Source of the DNA: Rhynchonema sp. JSB1_4
Taxonomy: Eukaryota; Nematoda; Chromadorea; Monhysterida; Xyalidae
Reading direction: 5' to 3'
Assembly: GCA_030248065.1 (NCBI GenBank)
Contig: JASAMV010006194.1
Span: 62,001-126,000, forward strand
DNA: 64,000 nucleotides
Numbering within the stretch: position 1 is the first letter of the stretch; the number at the start of each line of letters is the position of its first letter. Both the position numbers and the translations under genes were made by a program. Below the pieces are notes generated by a model, which was not told the DNA's origin, did not search any database, and saw nothing but the letters and a program-made list of their open reading frames with translations. This document shows, piece by piece, positions 48,620 to 61,300 of the stretch.

Positions 48620-49732
48620 ATGTCCGAAATTCAACCAAGCTTGTTAATCCTGTACCTGTCAATGACAGCTCTCATTCTTATGCTATTTGTATCCATATTG
48701 GTTGTCTGCAGTCTGTTGTGCTACAAAACTGGAGTCAAATTTTTTGATTGGCTAACGGGACAACGTCCGCCAACAGCAACATCAGAAGTCAATGACGCTA
48801 CGATTGAGACACCGGGGAATAAGATGTGCGTAATTTTCAAAATCGTCACTCACTTTCTAATAAAAGAGTTGTTGAAAATGGGATTTAGCACTTTGGCTGT
48901 ATGCAATCGTTTTAAAATCTTTCAGGTCAATCGCAAGCAGTTCCGCTTCGAACATCTCAGTGATTTCACCACTACCTCCACCTCGAAGACGACGAAACAA
49001 CCAGAACAGGCACTCTTCAGGTTACTATCGATGTTTCAGGGGGTAGTTCAACTCATAAACAAGTTGGCTTCAAATAGTAGCCCATAAGCCTAGTGTTTCG
49101 GACTGATACGGAGCTGCAAAAACGAAAAACCATTCAAAAAATTAAAAATGTGTTCACTGATTATGTCAAGCTCAAAAATTTTACCAAATTAAGCACCCCA
49201 CCATGTTAAAAAACCGCATGTTTCTTTCTTTCAGTTTTTTGGCAAATATACAACATATCGGGGAAATTTTGAAGACCTAAATTGCTGTTGTCCTCATTCC
49301 CCGACACCCCGAAGTATTGGTGCAGGGATCAGGCACCAACGGAGATGTTGGCCAATATGTCACTTTTTGGATCAACCATCTGAGTGGAACAATCCCTTCA
49401 AGAAATGGCACATTTGAACCGAATCTTTCAAGCTCATTCACACTATTCAAGGTAACGCAACCATTGCTTTTTCAGCTCCACCAACGTATCGCAGCGTTTC
49501 GCAACAACAGTATTACGCGCCCGAAGTCACGACGCTGAGACGGCGGTGTTATTCATCCATGGACAACCACCAACCGTTGAACACACTAGATGGTGCACTA
49601 TTGTATCGGAGCCCAAATGGAACCATTTCGAGCATGTGGTGCACATACAAGCAATTTGGCACATCCCTGCCTCGTTTACGATGTGTATCGAAGGACAGTA
49701 TCACAGCCGAGACTCCCTACTATTTGCATTGA
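48620..49732 (+). CDS. Small single-pass membrane protein with PPxY and proline-rich tail (unknown)
   Basis: Exon 48620-48825 starts MSEIQPSLLILYLSMTALI and holds one long hydrophobic segment followed by CYKTGVKFFDWLTG. It joins in phase to 48926-49042 (SISVISPLPPPRRR-like composition). A Cys-rich stretch near 49235-49330 (NCCCPHSPTPRS) is possibly coding. The last exon, about 49476-49732, reads PPTYRSVSQQQYYAPEVTTL and ends PYYLH at TGA. PPTY fits the PPxY consensus bound by WW domains. The short N-terminus, single TM and proline/tyrosine-rich tail resemble adaptor-type membrane proteins, but I recognise no family. The joins between exon 2 and the last exon are not resolved. Confidence 0.55.
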
Positions 49733-50146
49733 TTCGAGACATTGCGTCTTTTTAAGTTCATTTAGATTTACTGTCTGGCACAACAACAAATGTCACAACA
49801 CGGAGCATTCTAGTCGGCAAAGGCCTGAGGTTGGAGAGCAGATCAATTGGTTTTTATCGGTCAACTCAAGAATGCGGCTGTGGGTAAAAAAACTCACATA
49901 AGCATAATGCAGTTGCTCAACAGTTCCCCATGTTCACGCACATGATCATTCTTGACATCAAGTGCTGCGACAAGGGATAGTCCGTCTGCAGTGCACGTTT
50001 CACGGTATGCTCTTCATTGTTCGTGCGAGTCAAATAGTAATTTGGCACCCACGAGAAACGGTTTGTTGCGAGCATGTGCTGAAATGCATGCATGCAAACT
50101 AGAGAACCACAGCAAACATAAAACACTGACGATTACCATACATATA
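49733..50146. other. Intergenic, nothing recognised
   Basis: No exon, repeat or RNA gene is supported in this stretch. Confidence 0.4.
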
Positions 50147-50953
50147 CAGGGTGTCCCACCCTCAACTTGGTCACTACTGTGGGGCTTGTGAGCCAAACAC
50201 ACACAGGAGCGGTGTAGTTGATTGACAGCTCATTCGAATCGCCGTACGAATCTGCGTGCAACTAAAGCAATCAAATTGATGCCCAGTTTAATTATCTGAT
50301 GTTTCACGCATGCTTTTGTGCAGTATGCTTGAAGTTTGTCTTGGTAACTCAAACAATTAAGGATATTTACAATTATCGAAACTCTTGACTCAGACCAGAG
50401 TAAAAGTTCTTTATTTATCGCACGCGAACAACTTTCATGCTGGTCAAAATCACAAATGTTAAATCTTGAAACATCATCAACTCAAAAACTTCACCAAGAA
50501 TGACCATCACCGCGCGCGTGCTTGAGCTTGATAAGATTATGGTCAACAGAGGCTTCAAAAACCAGTATTGAAACATCAGAGAAGGGCATGGAAAATTTAT
50601 TGGTGTTGGTTTGCTATTGACACGGGCTTCACAATTCCAAAACCAATTCAAATGGTTAGGTTTATGACGTTCCGCTACCACAAGAGTAGCATCATCAGAT
50701 AAATAAATACCCACTGAAAAAATGAATAAAAGATTGGATAAAATGAACTAAACAAATAGATAAAAAACTAAAATAACTGAATAAAATGACTAAAAAATCA
50801 GATAAAAAAGCAAAAAAATAAAAATTTAACTGTCTTAGTCGCACGTAGAATCGCCTGGCAATTTCAACGAGCTATAATTCAACCTTATCCTAGTGGTCTT
50901 TTTTACTAAGGCCGCAGGAGTGGCAATATTGACGGTACCTCTGAGACACCCTG
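50147..50953. mobile_element. Mariner/Tc1-type non-autonomous element
   Basis: The 807-bp element starts CAGGGTGTCCCACC and ends GAGACACCCTG. It is flanked by TA at 50145-50146 and 50954-50955. The CAGGGTGTCCC terminus is typical of mariner-like elements. No transposase frame is seen, and the interior is AT-rich with ATAAAA repeats near 50700-50820. Confidence 0.8.
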
Positions 50954-51943
50954 TATATGTGAACTTGCCAAGTTGGATCATGCTCCTCATCAATTCTTTT
51001 GTCTAGGTGTGTTCCTGATAAACGCAAAACGTACCTTAACTGAACAAACCTCTGCTCTTTCGGACTTGGAATTTTCTATCATGCGAGTTGCTGAATTCGG
51101 CACAGACACACGCAGTGGTGGTCGGCGTCCAGCATCACAGTGCGCAACAGAAGCAACTGCTAGCAGAAATAACGTACGAATAAATTTGGTTTTCGGCGCC
51201 ATGTTTCACCGGTTCAATGCCAATTAACGCGAGTATTTTTTGTAAATAACTGAAAAAGGCACAGTTGCAAGCATATAAAATCGTCCAACTGAAATGAAAA
51301 GAGTAATCAATCTAACAGAGATCATGAACTGACACGCAGTTTCAGGACATCGGTGTATTTTCTGCATGTGTGATGTTCACTGTTTTGGTTTAATCTATTT
51401 TTACCAGTGCAATGAAGCAGCGCAACCCCTATTTCAGCACATTTCGTATCCTGCGCAATTCCCGGTCAATTACATCAGATGTGAAGCAGTAATGCCTAGT
51501 TAACATGTGGAGTTGCACCAAAAACTAGCATTTTATAATAGACACCAACGAAAGAAACAAAAACGAGCTGGTCACATATGTCAAGGCAAATAGCGCTATC
51601 TTCTGGATGGCAGAAGCGTGCGTGAGACTTCCGCGATGGGCCTGTCACATGGGCGTAAGCGGATTTTGAACGGCATCACTGTGTGGATACCCAAAGTATA
51701 AGGTTACGCGCTTTCATTTTTGTGAATGCACTTGCATTCATCTAAGTTTCAAGTTTCACGGACATGTGCATTCTAAAAAAAGATAAGATGATGAAACAAG
51801 GCTGCTGTGTTCGGGCTCCAGTGGAACTGCATCTGGAACATTTGAAGAACTTTTTCATTCACGAACAAAAGCAGATATGACTTGGCGAATTTTATTCGAC
51901 GCATACCGTAAATACATCACAACCAAACTGTTGGGATGTTAGG
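50954..51943. other. Intergenic, nothing recognised
   Basis: Short open frames exist (for example 50973-51227) but none shows splice context or family resemblance. I see no RNA gene or repeat. Confidence 0.4.
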
Positions 51944-52704
51944 GCGCGCCCATGTAGGCCAGGGCCAGGGCCGGGGCCGGGGCCATGAAAAATAATCTAT
52001 GTCCGAGGCCCTGGCCCTGGCCCCGGCCCTGGCCTACATGGGCGCACCGACAGGGCCGGGGCCGGGGCCGGTGCGAAACATTTTTCTGGATAGGCGACGT
52101 TTCAACTACAGGGTTGTCAATAATCCAACATTGGTTTCGTGTATGCAGCTGTGCGTGTGTGTTCGCGTTGGGTGCGCTATTGCCTGATTTATCAAGGGCA
52201 TCGCTGTCTTGTGTTTTTCTTTAGATTATACAAATTTGCAAATTGCAAATTCGGGCTGCAGATTGAAATATTGTTGACAAAACACTGAACTTCTACCTGC
52301 AATTATACACATACAGTCCGCTTTTGACCGTGCACATACACGACGTGTGCTTTTCGCTGATTGGTTGAATTATAGGTTACTCGAATATCGCGCAGTCATG
52401 TCGTTTACTGTGGTTGCTCAAACAATTTATGTCATCTGGTGACTTTTCATCAGCCAGTATTTTTAAGAATAAAGCGCTTTATATTAATTTGCTTGAACAA
52501 ATACATATGCATAACCTAAATAAAACCCCAAAATGACAGTGCCCTTGATACATCAGGCAACAGCACACCCAACACGAACACACACGCACAGCTGCATATG
52601 TATACGAAGCCAATGTTGGATTATTGACAACCCTGTAGTTCTGACGTCGCCTATCCAGAAAAATATCTCGCCCCCCCCCCCCCCCCGCCCGCGGCGGCGC
52701 GGCG

Positions 52705-52739
<35 letters not shown>

Positions 52740-52790
52740 CCACCCCCCCACCCCCCCCCCCCCCCCCCCCCCCCCCCCGCGCGCGCGCCC
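51944..52790. repeat. GC-rich foldback with GGGGCC-type repeats and homopolymer runs
   Basis: A small foldback (51944-52050) has arms of GGCCAGGGCC and GGGGCC units ending in GCGCCCATGTAGGCC. More GGGGCC follows at about 52055-52072. The 140 nt after it (about 52080-52215) recurs inverted at about 52530-52665. The inverted partner then runs into about 120 nt of almost pure C and G (52668-52790) where GGGGCC-type sequence would be expected. The whole is probably one large inverted-repeat element whose right GC arm is wrongly sequenced. Confidence 0.65.
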
Positions 52791-52848
52791 TTAAAGCTCG
52801 CAACAAAATATCCCGACGAAAATTTATTATACAGTAGGTGCAATAAAG

Positions 52849-54562
52849 CTACGAAAATTGGCGTGACATGGCAGCTCCACGAACAAGCTTAATTGACGGT
52901 AGTTTCGAGATGCAAAACCACAAAAACTGCGATTTACTCACAGGCACACACACACACACTTCGGGGGTGTTCAGGTAGCTGGCAGCTCCAAATAACTTCA
53001 GCATGAATTGTGATGGGTTGCGTCTCAGCAGCTGCTTACATTCTACTGGGTATTGTAAGGCGTCAAAACCGTTCATCGTCAATCAGTGTGCACGAATTTG
53101 GCAATTCCAATATCAAGAACAAACCGATGTGCCTTGAAACAAACGAACAGATTTGAAAAGGAAGGCTAAGTTCGCTGAACCGATTGTGACCGCTTCAATG
53201 TCTTGGCCGACAGCGCGTTCTCGACATGAACTTGTATCGTCACATTCTCTATGCGTTGATTCGTTATCGATTCCTCAAAAAAGGGAACCAATATCATACA
53301 CTAGCCCCGATAGACAACTGGTTAGCAATCAGATGTTGTTTGTTAGTTGAATTAGTAAATTGCATGCAAGTTAGTTTCAGTGAAAATAGACAAAAAAGGG
53401 TCTACAGGGCATGCGCGCTTGCAACGCACCAGTGAGTGCGTCTGGAGATTCCAAGGCACATGCTGTGGCAGTAATTGAGCCAGCCGATGTCCCTACTCCC
53501 CATACTACTGATGAATATTTTACTCTGTATACCACTACTGGATGCTTACTACTCTATTTGATTGTGAATATATCACCAAACTGTAGGAAACGTGGTTTCG
53601 CTGTCGCACCTGTAACGTTTCGGCCAGCTGCAACGCAACGCCATCCATTTTTACGAGAATGTCTTTGGCACGTTTCACTTGCGGCAGCGAGAACAGTTTC
53701 AATGTATCGATGCTTGTCGCCTGGTCAAACATTTGCACAGCCTGAAACCAAGACATAGCAGCGTTTTTTGGCAAGTGTCAGTACTGTCCCCATTGACTGA
53801 CAAGATTGGAAGGTGTGGGTCCTAGTCCTACCCGACCATTATAAAGAGCCCCAGATTGGATGACCAAACTGATGACCGCTATATAACAAAGGGTTTCGCT
53901 GTGTGAAGGGTCACTGACGGTAAAGATTGTATGGCAAAATAATCAGTACATACCATTTTGACCTGTTGCAACGTCTTCCTCAACTGTCGTGTGTGCTGTG
54001 CATATGCGTCCATCTGTCTCTTCTTGGTCGGTGTGTCCAGCTGTATGATTATGTGGTCACGATGACGCAACATGGCGCACACACTGCACACCCAGTTCTG
54101 CAATAACGAAATAAAGTAAATGTGCGTGTGTATACTCCCGATTTCAAATATTGCGAAAGTTTGTCTCAGATGTAAACGACACATCGCACTGCTCATTCTG
54201 TGGAAATTATCATTATTAACTACTCGTAACCATCCCCGAGCCAAACGCCAACCAAACGTCGAGCTTACATTTCCACAGGGACTGGTGCATTGCCATGTGA
54301 TGTTGTCAATCGGCATGCGGTCGCAATCGGTGCAATACACGTCGATTTGTTGCAGCGGAATTTGGGGCAGACGTTGAGGCTGAAATCATGGCTTGTGCAC
54401 GGATTATCATTACGGCATTAGCTGCATTGTTCGGGTCAGGTAAAAAACGAGAAAAACGGTGATAATATTTCAACGACTGACCTGAATGCGCATCATCTGC
54501 TGTTGTTGTTGTGACTGCGACGACGGCGGTGCCATCATCTCTGGGCCCGACTGCTGCATCAT
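52849..54562 (-). CDS. B-box-like zinc-finger and coiled-coil protein (paralogue of the next gene)
   Basis: Five exons in phase 0: 54562-54482, 54379-54269, 54097-53954, 53741-53610 and 53031-52849, giving about 216 residues. The start MMQQSGPEMMAPPSSQ follows an in-frame TGA. After a Gln-rich N-terminus comes a zinc-binding pattern: YCTDCDRMPIDNITWQC, then CSVCAMLRHRDHIIIQL. This fits a B-box-like C-x2-C, W-x-C, C-x2-C, H-x2-H arrangement. A helical stretch follows (QLRKTLQQVK, then LPQVKRAKDILVKM) that could form a coiled coil. The order B-box then coiled coil recalls TRIM proteins, but no RING or C-terminal domain is present. A minus-strand AATAAA lies 20 nt after the stop (52823-52828). 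Exon arrangement and motif match the gene at 57681, so the two are tandem paralogues. Confidence 0.65.
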
Positions 54563-55118
54563 TCACGGGTTGAGATTGGTCTGAAGCTGAAGCATCTAAA
54601 GGTCCAGCAGGGTCTGCATTTTCAATGCAAAGAACCAGTCAAAGAGCGGACAGATAGCATGGTACCCACAAATATGGTCAGAAACAGAAGACTTCGGATG
54701 CACAAAACAAACTGGACACATAAGAAGGGGTGAGTTGAATGTAGAAAGACAGAGACAGTATGGTTAGGAAGCGGACAGCGATCCAACATGCAACACAAGT
54801 TATTACAGACAATTTCAGTCAATTCATATAGTTTTATATTCCAGATAAATAGCGACAGAATGGCATATGTACAGAAATGTTATTGCAAACGTGGCTTCAA
54901 CCTCACAATAAAACAGCCTGAAGCTTGAGATCCTGATAAACACACAGCAACGTACACATCACAACGTGATAGACAATTGGAATTGGAGAATAAATGAGAA
55001 ATGAATTTTTCTCGCCATGACAAACTATCTCAGATGCACAATTAACGACGTACAATAAATGCAAAAACAACCATAAACAGAAACATGGTAACCCCAAGAA
55101 TAAGCTGGATATCTGGAG
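54563..55118. other. Intergenic between the two B-box-like genes
   Basis: A spacer of about 550 nt, read on the minus strand as the 3' flank of one gene and the 5' flank of the next. No exon, repeat or RNA gene is recognised. Confidence 0.4.
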
Positions 55119-57681
55119 TTATTTCGGCGTGAACATGTGATGTTTCCTCTTTTCGTGCTGTCTCTTGGCCAACGCAGTGCGACACATGAGTGGACAGTAG
55201 GCGCAGGCGTACTTGAGTTGGGCGGGGTGGTGTAGACGCTCATGGGCGGTTAGACCGGTCGGACTCGTGAACGACGCTGCACAGAACTTGCATTTAAATG
55301 CTCGCGTCTGAAATGGGAATCAAGAAAACTGAAATTTTGTGAAACACACGCACCATCGAAACATTAGAAAACTTGCGCAAAAACCGAAGCAAGCATCCAT
55401 GTGCAACTTTGTCGAAGCACCAGTTCTACAGTACTGTATGAATTTTTACGTTACCCATCAATATAGCTGCATAAATTGGAGCCAACCGGTGCTCGCAGAA
55501 ATCCACTAGGTACATTCGGCGGCATTAGCTTCTGTTTCCTACGTCTCATTTTTGATGGGGTGACGGTTGTTGCATTGAAGGGCGGGGGAGGTGCCGGTGG
55601 CGCGGGTGCTGAAGAAGTACACGTTGGGTTCAAAACAACTAAAATTTTAAAGAAAACCATTCAAAAATACGCATAATTTTCACTGACCAACGCCAATCGG
55701 CGGCATCATGGCAGCGTGATGTCGAAACAACATGGACAGATTCAATCCCCCCGTTGGTGATGCACTACTTGACATTGCAGGCAGGGCTGGTGGGGTGCAG
55801 GCCACTGGCAGAACGTCGCTGTCGCTTGGCTCTGTGTGACAAAAACAAAGGTCTTGCTGCTGATGGTCTTGTTGAGAAATCAAAAAGTCAAGAATTCAGA
55901 AAGGCCCGGCCAAACATTCAGGAATCCAGATACCCGGCAGGGGGAAGGGACTGGTACTAAGGGATCGGGTGTGGGTGTGACTTTGGACCCTGTGGTACCT
56001 CCAGCGGCACGGGTGTGTGGCACTTTCAACTGTGCGAGTCTCTTCCGTGTAGGTGACACCCACACTTACACAGTAACAGCAAAATTTTGTTCAACATGTG
56101 CAACAACAATTTTGCTTTTCCACCCTGGCAAAATTAGTAATCTTGTTCAAACACAAAATTCACAGAAAAATTTGACTCAAAGGCTCAATTGAAGTTTCTA
56201 GAGTCGTACTAAACAATTTTCTTCGTAGTAGAATGTCAAACGTTTCACATCAGGCTTCTTTTGTTCAAGACGTGTGGAGGTGTGGGTGCCTATGCGCAAA
56301 GCAGTTTCATGAAAAACGCTTTTGAGACGATAAAAAAGACATTTTCTGAGACATACATGCATAGACAGCTGACCCAGATTTGTGGGGTACTGTCTCCCCG
56401 CTACCCACCCCAACTACATCACTGCCGGCGTGAGGGCACTGACAACGGCAACTACTGATCAGCCTATCGATGGCGAATACTGAAACTGTTAATTCAGCAG
56501 AATTAATCTACCAAAAACCAACCTTTCCCGCCAAAGATGCCTGCTCCGAACGGTTCATATTTGGAGGGCACAACGACCGAGGTGGTGATGCCCGCCGATG
56601 TCGAAGGCCGGTGTTGTTGTTGTTCACTGAAGAAGTCCGATTCACCACTCTGACTGGCTGGTGGTGTGTGATCGGGGGAACGCTGCAATTTTGTGCCTTC
56701 TATTTCCATCCATGTAAATTCAACTAGTCGAATTATTCATGTTGTTGTTGTTTGACACCGTTTGGGTGGCAATCAACCACACCAATTATTCATGTTAGCA
56801 CAACAGCGTAACATGTTGGACGATCTTAAACGTTGTGATTGCATGGCCGGTAACCGCATTGGTCACACGATATTTCTAATCATGCAAATAGATTATTTAG
56901 CCACTGACGAGACTGAGAACAGGTCCATGAACAGCTCTGACCAGAGCTGGTCGAAACTGGTGACTTGAGTAAATGAGATAAAAACCCAATGCAAAAAATG
57001 TCAAGTGATCCATGCAGATCCGCTCCGATCAATCATCAAGTTTGACACCGCAGTTTTTTCACCGATGCGCTAACCAATGCATTGTCCAATCGTCGGCTAC
57101 ACGTTGCCAATGCTTGATTGCCTTGCTCAATCAGGCACAGAGCTGTGCCGCACTCATCGCTCACTTTCTGCCAATTATCAAGGCTGCTTGAAACATCAAT
57201 AGAATCGCGCAACGTGTTCAGTCGTGATTCGAAAGCACAGAGTTTCTACAATGAAAATTTGCAAACATTTTCAACAACTTTTCGCTTGAGAAAGTCCGAC
57301 AGATAGTAGCATACCTGTCTCAATTTGTGCAACGTTTCCATGAACTGTGGTTCGTTTTGTGCCAAAGCATCGAGCTGTTGTCGTGCTTGCACAGCCAGTT
57401 CCACAATTGCATGTCCGTTGTGATACCGTGCCACGCACACGCTGCACAGATTGGTCTGAATAGTTATCGAGAAGATAGTCTTTCAAACAGCTGTTGTACA
57501 AAATAATTTACAAAAACAGCTTTCGTTTCCTGGTCTACTGATATATAGTTCACTTGAGTCACGAGGTGTTTGCGCGAAGTACTAAATAAACAATACCCAC
57601 CTTCGCACAAGGCTGTTGACAACGCCACGTCAGTTTTTCGTGTGGCGTTTTGCCACACTCACTGCATAACACTGGCTCCAT
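55119..57681 (-). CDS. B-box-like protein with C-terminal pair of C2H2 zinc fingers
   Basis: Exons 57681-57601, 57455-57315, 57245-57075, 56682-56523, 55831-55688, 55608-55455 and 55307-55119. The N-terminus reads MEPVLCSECGKTPHEKLTWR, then CSVCVARYHNGHAIVEL, the same zinc-binding frame as the gene downstream. A helical region and a disordered Ser/Pro-rich middle follow, with APAPPAPPPP. The basic stretch SKMRRRKQK could be a nuclear localisation signal. The last exon encodes two C2H2 fingers: FKCKFCAASFTSPTGLTAHE and CAYCPLMCRTALAKRQHEK. It ends KHHMFTPK at TAA. Zinc fingers suggest a nucleic-acid-binding role; this is inference. The junction 55455 to 55307 does not keep phase, so a small exon is missed or the fingers belong to a separate transcript. 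Confidence 0.65.
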
Positions 57682-58366
57682 TATGCCTGTGTGTATGATT
57701 GCGACTGACAATGGTGCTGAAATAAGGTGTCAGGTCGTTAAATTTGAGGCATGGTCAGTGTGTTGTCATAGCGGGCTACTAAACAACCCCATCTGCTGTT
57801 TGGCACACGAACGAGCAAAAACCATGTGCTAAAATTGTCATTGTATTCATGTGAAGATACAGACCGGCCAGGCTCTGGGATTCTTGAGACCTCAAACAAG
57901 CGAAAGGGAACTGATGGAGAGCACACTGGTAACCTGTATTAACCTTTTATTGCATGAGCATGGCATCTTCTAACCTAACGCTGCATCTAACTGAACAAAG
58001 ATATACAATAAAATAGTATACACAGCACCATAGGTAAAATTTTTCTACTGCTCAGGTGTTCGCTAAATTTTCGAACGGAAACAAAAAAATTAGAAACGTA
58101 AAAAACAATGGAATTCACAAGATAAGCAAGATATTTGAACGGACTTTAACTAACAATAACAAGAGAACGTTAAACGTACAGTATGCCGAAATCACACACA
58201 AATCGAAATCAACAAAGAGAAATCACAGCTTAGTGAAATATGTACTGTTTAGGCAATCAAACTAGAATGAGCCAAATTCCTGTAATCGGAAAAAGGTAAG
58301 AATCAGAAATAAATAACAATGTTCTCAAACAAAACCCTGTCAAATAAGTGATTGGCTGTTTCCTTC
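57682..58366. other. Intergenic: 3' flank of ABCD3 and 5' flank of the B-box/C2H2 gene
   Basis: No exon seen. A minus-strand AATAAA (plus-strand TTTATT at 57946-57951) could be the ABCD3 polyadenylation signal, about 420 nt after its stop. AT-rich low-complexity sequence lies at 58050-58320. Confidence 0.45.
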
Positions 58367-61300
58367 CTACGATCCAAACTCTTCGGTTGATTCTTCGATC
58401 GGCTTGAATTCACATTTGCCTCGACCGTCCATCATCAGGTAGTACTGCAAGCTAGTATGGTCGTTCGTTGGTGGGCATGATGCTCAAGTCGAGAACAAAA
58501 GTCATAACCTAACATCAATAAAATGATGAGGGGCAATGGTCACGTGCGGATCGGTCTGTTAACGCGTTCGAAGTTTTGGACTGGCTCGACAGCTTGACTG
58601 ACATTTTCAGTGAATCTCAACATGTATTCGAATTGCAGTCACGCTACGTAGGCCACACCGATCTATGGATGCACCAAAAAGCGGCGCACAAGAAAGTCAC
58701 AAAATCAGCCCCAAGCCGACCTCATGATGTTTCCACAATGATTTCCTGTGCGACACAGTGAACAACGTAATGTTGGTCTTCCTACAGTACTGGTACATGC
58801 TGCCCTCCACATCGACACTCACGGCTGACGTGCACTCATCCAGAATGGCAAACTGGGGACGGTGGTAGAAGAGACGGGCCATCTGCGAATGCTCTTTTTA
58901 AGATGTTTTTGTAGAAGTTTGGAAAATTATCTTTTAAACTAAACCAACAGCGACTCGTTGTTTCTCTCCGCCACTCAACACATCCATCCAATCTTGGCAC
59001 ACTTCCCAGCCGCCCTCGCGTGCCAGAATGTAGCGCAATTGCACCTGGAAAAATTATCACAATAATGACATGGATAGAGCAAATACAAATCAAACCGATT
59101 ACTGCAAAAACAAAAACCAACCAAATCCAAGAACTCTTCCAAATCCTTGTCACTGATGCCCTTTTTCTTCATGTCTTCAATCGTATCAGGGTAGATCACT
59201 TGGTCACGCAGCGATCCGAGCGTCATGTATGGACGCTACAATCGATTTTGACAAAAATTAGACTGTTTTGAGCTGATAACGTGGAACATTCAGAGACAGC
59301 TCCAAACCTGTGGAATGTAGAACAAATTCCTTTTATCCGGTTTCGTTAGTGTCCCACCGAACAGTGGCCACAGTTCACCCAAAATTCTGAACAGCGAACT
59401 TTTGCCGCATCCATTCGGTCCACAGACCAGCACATTCACACCGGATTTGACCTAAAATCGAAAATATGCAGTGATTCAAAAAACGTGCATTCAGCGCGAA
59501 AGCAACCCAAAGAACGGCGAACAAAATCGATTTATACCTCGAAGTTCAATTCGGGCACAAGAACATCTCCATTAGGAGTCACGAGCGGCACGTGCTCAAA
59601 ACGAATCAGATGGTCAGCCAGTATGACACGACCACTGCCGGGCACAAGGGGTGCCCCCTGCAATAGGGCACTGGATTCACGTGGGTCGTTCCTTGCAATC
59701 ACATGAGACAACACTGAACCTGAATGTAATCGTCGTCTTCACTGGCGGCCAGTCGCAATTTCACCGGTGTGTCCTCGTCGCTTCCTGAAAATGTTTCATT
59801 CGATGGACAACACTCAGCCAAACACGCTCACTCTGATTGATACGCGAACAATAAAATATAAAGGCAAACTACACCAACGCGAGCCCGATTTCGAAGGTGG
59901 TGTGCTTTCAAAACGAGCAGAAAGAGAAAATCATCATGCTCCACTTTGTATTGTTCAACGTGTAAACATTTCCCAAACCACCAGCCACGTCAGCGTGTTT
60001 CACTATTCTGCCAGCTGCGAAATCGAGCTATGTTGGTGTAGTTTGCCTTTATAAAAAATCAAGGTCACGACTATCTGTCTCATCCACCTTTGGCAGCACC
60101 AGCCACAGTCATGATATTCGACTGATCAGCAGTAGCGCTCACCATTGTGCGCTCGTAACGTCCGGCATTTAGGTCGTTCAGCACTTGCATCAGCTCGGTC
60201 ATTCGTGCTGAGATTGGGGCCCTGTCATTGCTTGATCAAAAGGTTCCGAATTAAAAAAGCGAATAGACGACAATACCGGTGAATCCAGCAAGTCTGGTCA
60301 TTTCGCGTCCGGCCAACGCCAGACGGCCGAGGGCCTGCGCCAGAGTGAACATCATTCGACCGTTGTCGTAGTAGATCTGTGAAAATCAACTGATATCAGC
60401 CCATTTTATTCATTCATTTATCGCAAACACATCAATAAAAGCGAAAGCAACGTACTTGAACCAATTCATCCTTCGACCGGCTATTCATTCGTTCGTTGTT
60501 TGTGTCCAAGAACGGTCGACTCACCACCATCCAACCGACGACCGTCGCCAGATATTTGGCGATTATGTTGTCAACAAATCCAATGCTGAAAAAATCTACA
60601 CAATCTTACAAGTAAACATCAACATTTTCAACTGAAACTAAGTCCCAACCTGAATCTGAACAATATCAACGCCCTAAGATGTCTGACAAGTTTGGCGAAT
60701 GTGTGAGTGATCGTCCGTCGTTCACGATCCGCACCCTTGTAGAACGCCACCTCTTCGCTGAAAAGTTTTTTGTCACTGCGATGAATTGTTCTGTCTATCT
60801 TTCGATAAATTGCGACGCAACAAGCGTCGAATTTTTTTCATCTTATCGTTGAATCTACATTTGAGAGACACGAGGCACATCTCGAATTCAATGAATTATT
60901 CCGCCTCTATTCGAAAAAATAGCTTGATCTGTGGGTTTGTCTATTTTGCCCGTTATGGAACGATTTGTGGGTTCTCGGAAAATCAGTCAATAACCCAACA
61001 AGTCTGATTAACCACCGTAACCATTGTGATAACAAAGATTCCTATTTGCACCTACCCAAAGACATCAAAATCACCAACCTATTGACGATCAGCCGTGAGT
61101 TGACGAACCGATACTCGCCCTCCAGTTGTTGTTCGATCACGGTCATCTTGCCGATCGGACGTCGCAGACTGATTGACACAATCGAATTTATGTCTTTCAA
61201 GGTCGAACCCTCTTCACTAATTCAGTACGATCGAAATTTTCCCCAGCTAACCGTGTCAAAAACACTCCCGACACGATGACATACGTGAACAACTTCAAAG

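Noticed and set aside
52479..52892. Poly-Pro/Gly frames around 52.5-52.9 kb
   Set aside because: Produced by homopolymer C and G runs that look like sequencing error.
53610..57681. The two B-box-like genes as one long gene
   Set aside because: The upstream one ends in a stop at 55119 after C2H2 fingers. The downstream one has its own ATG after an in-frame stop.
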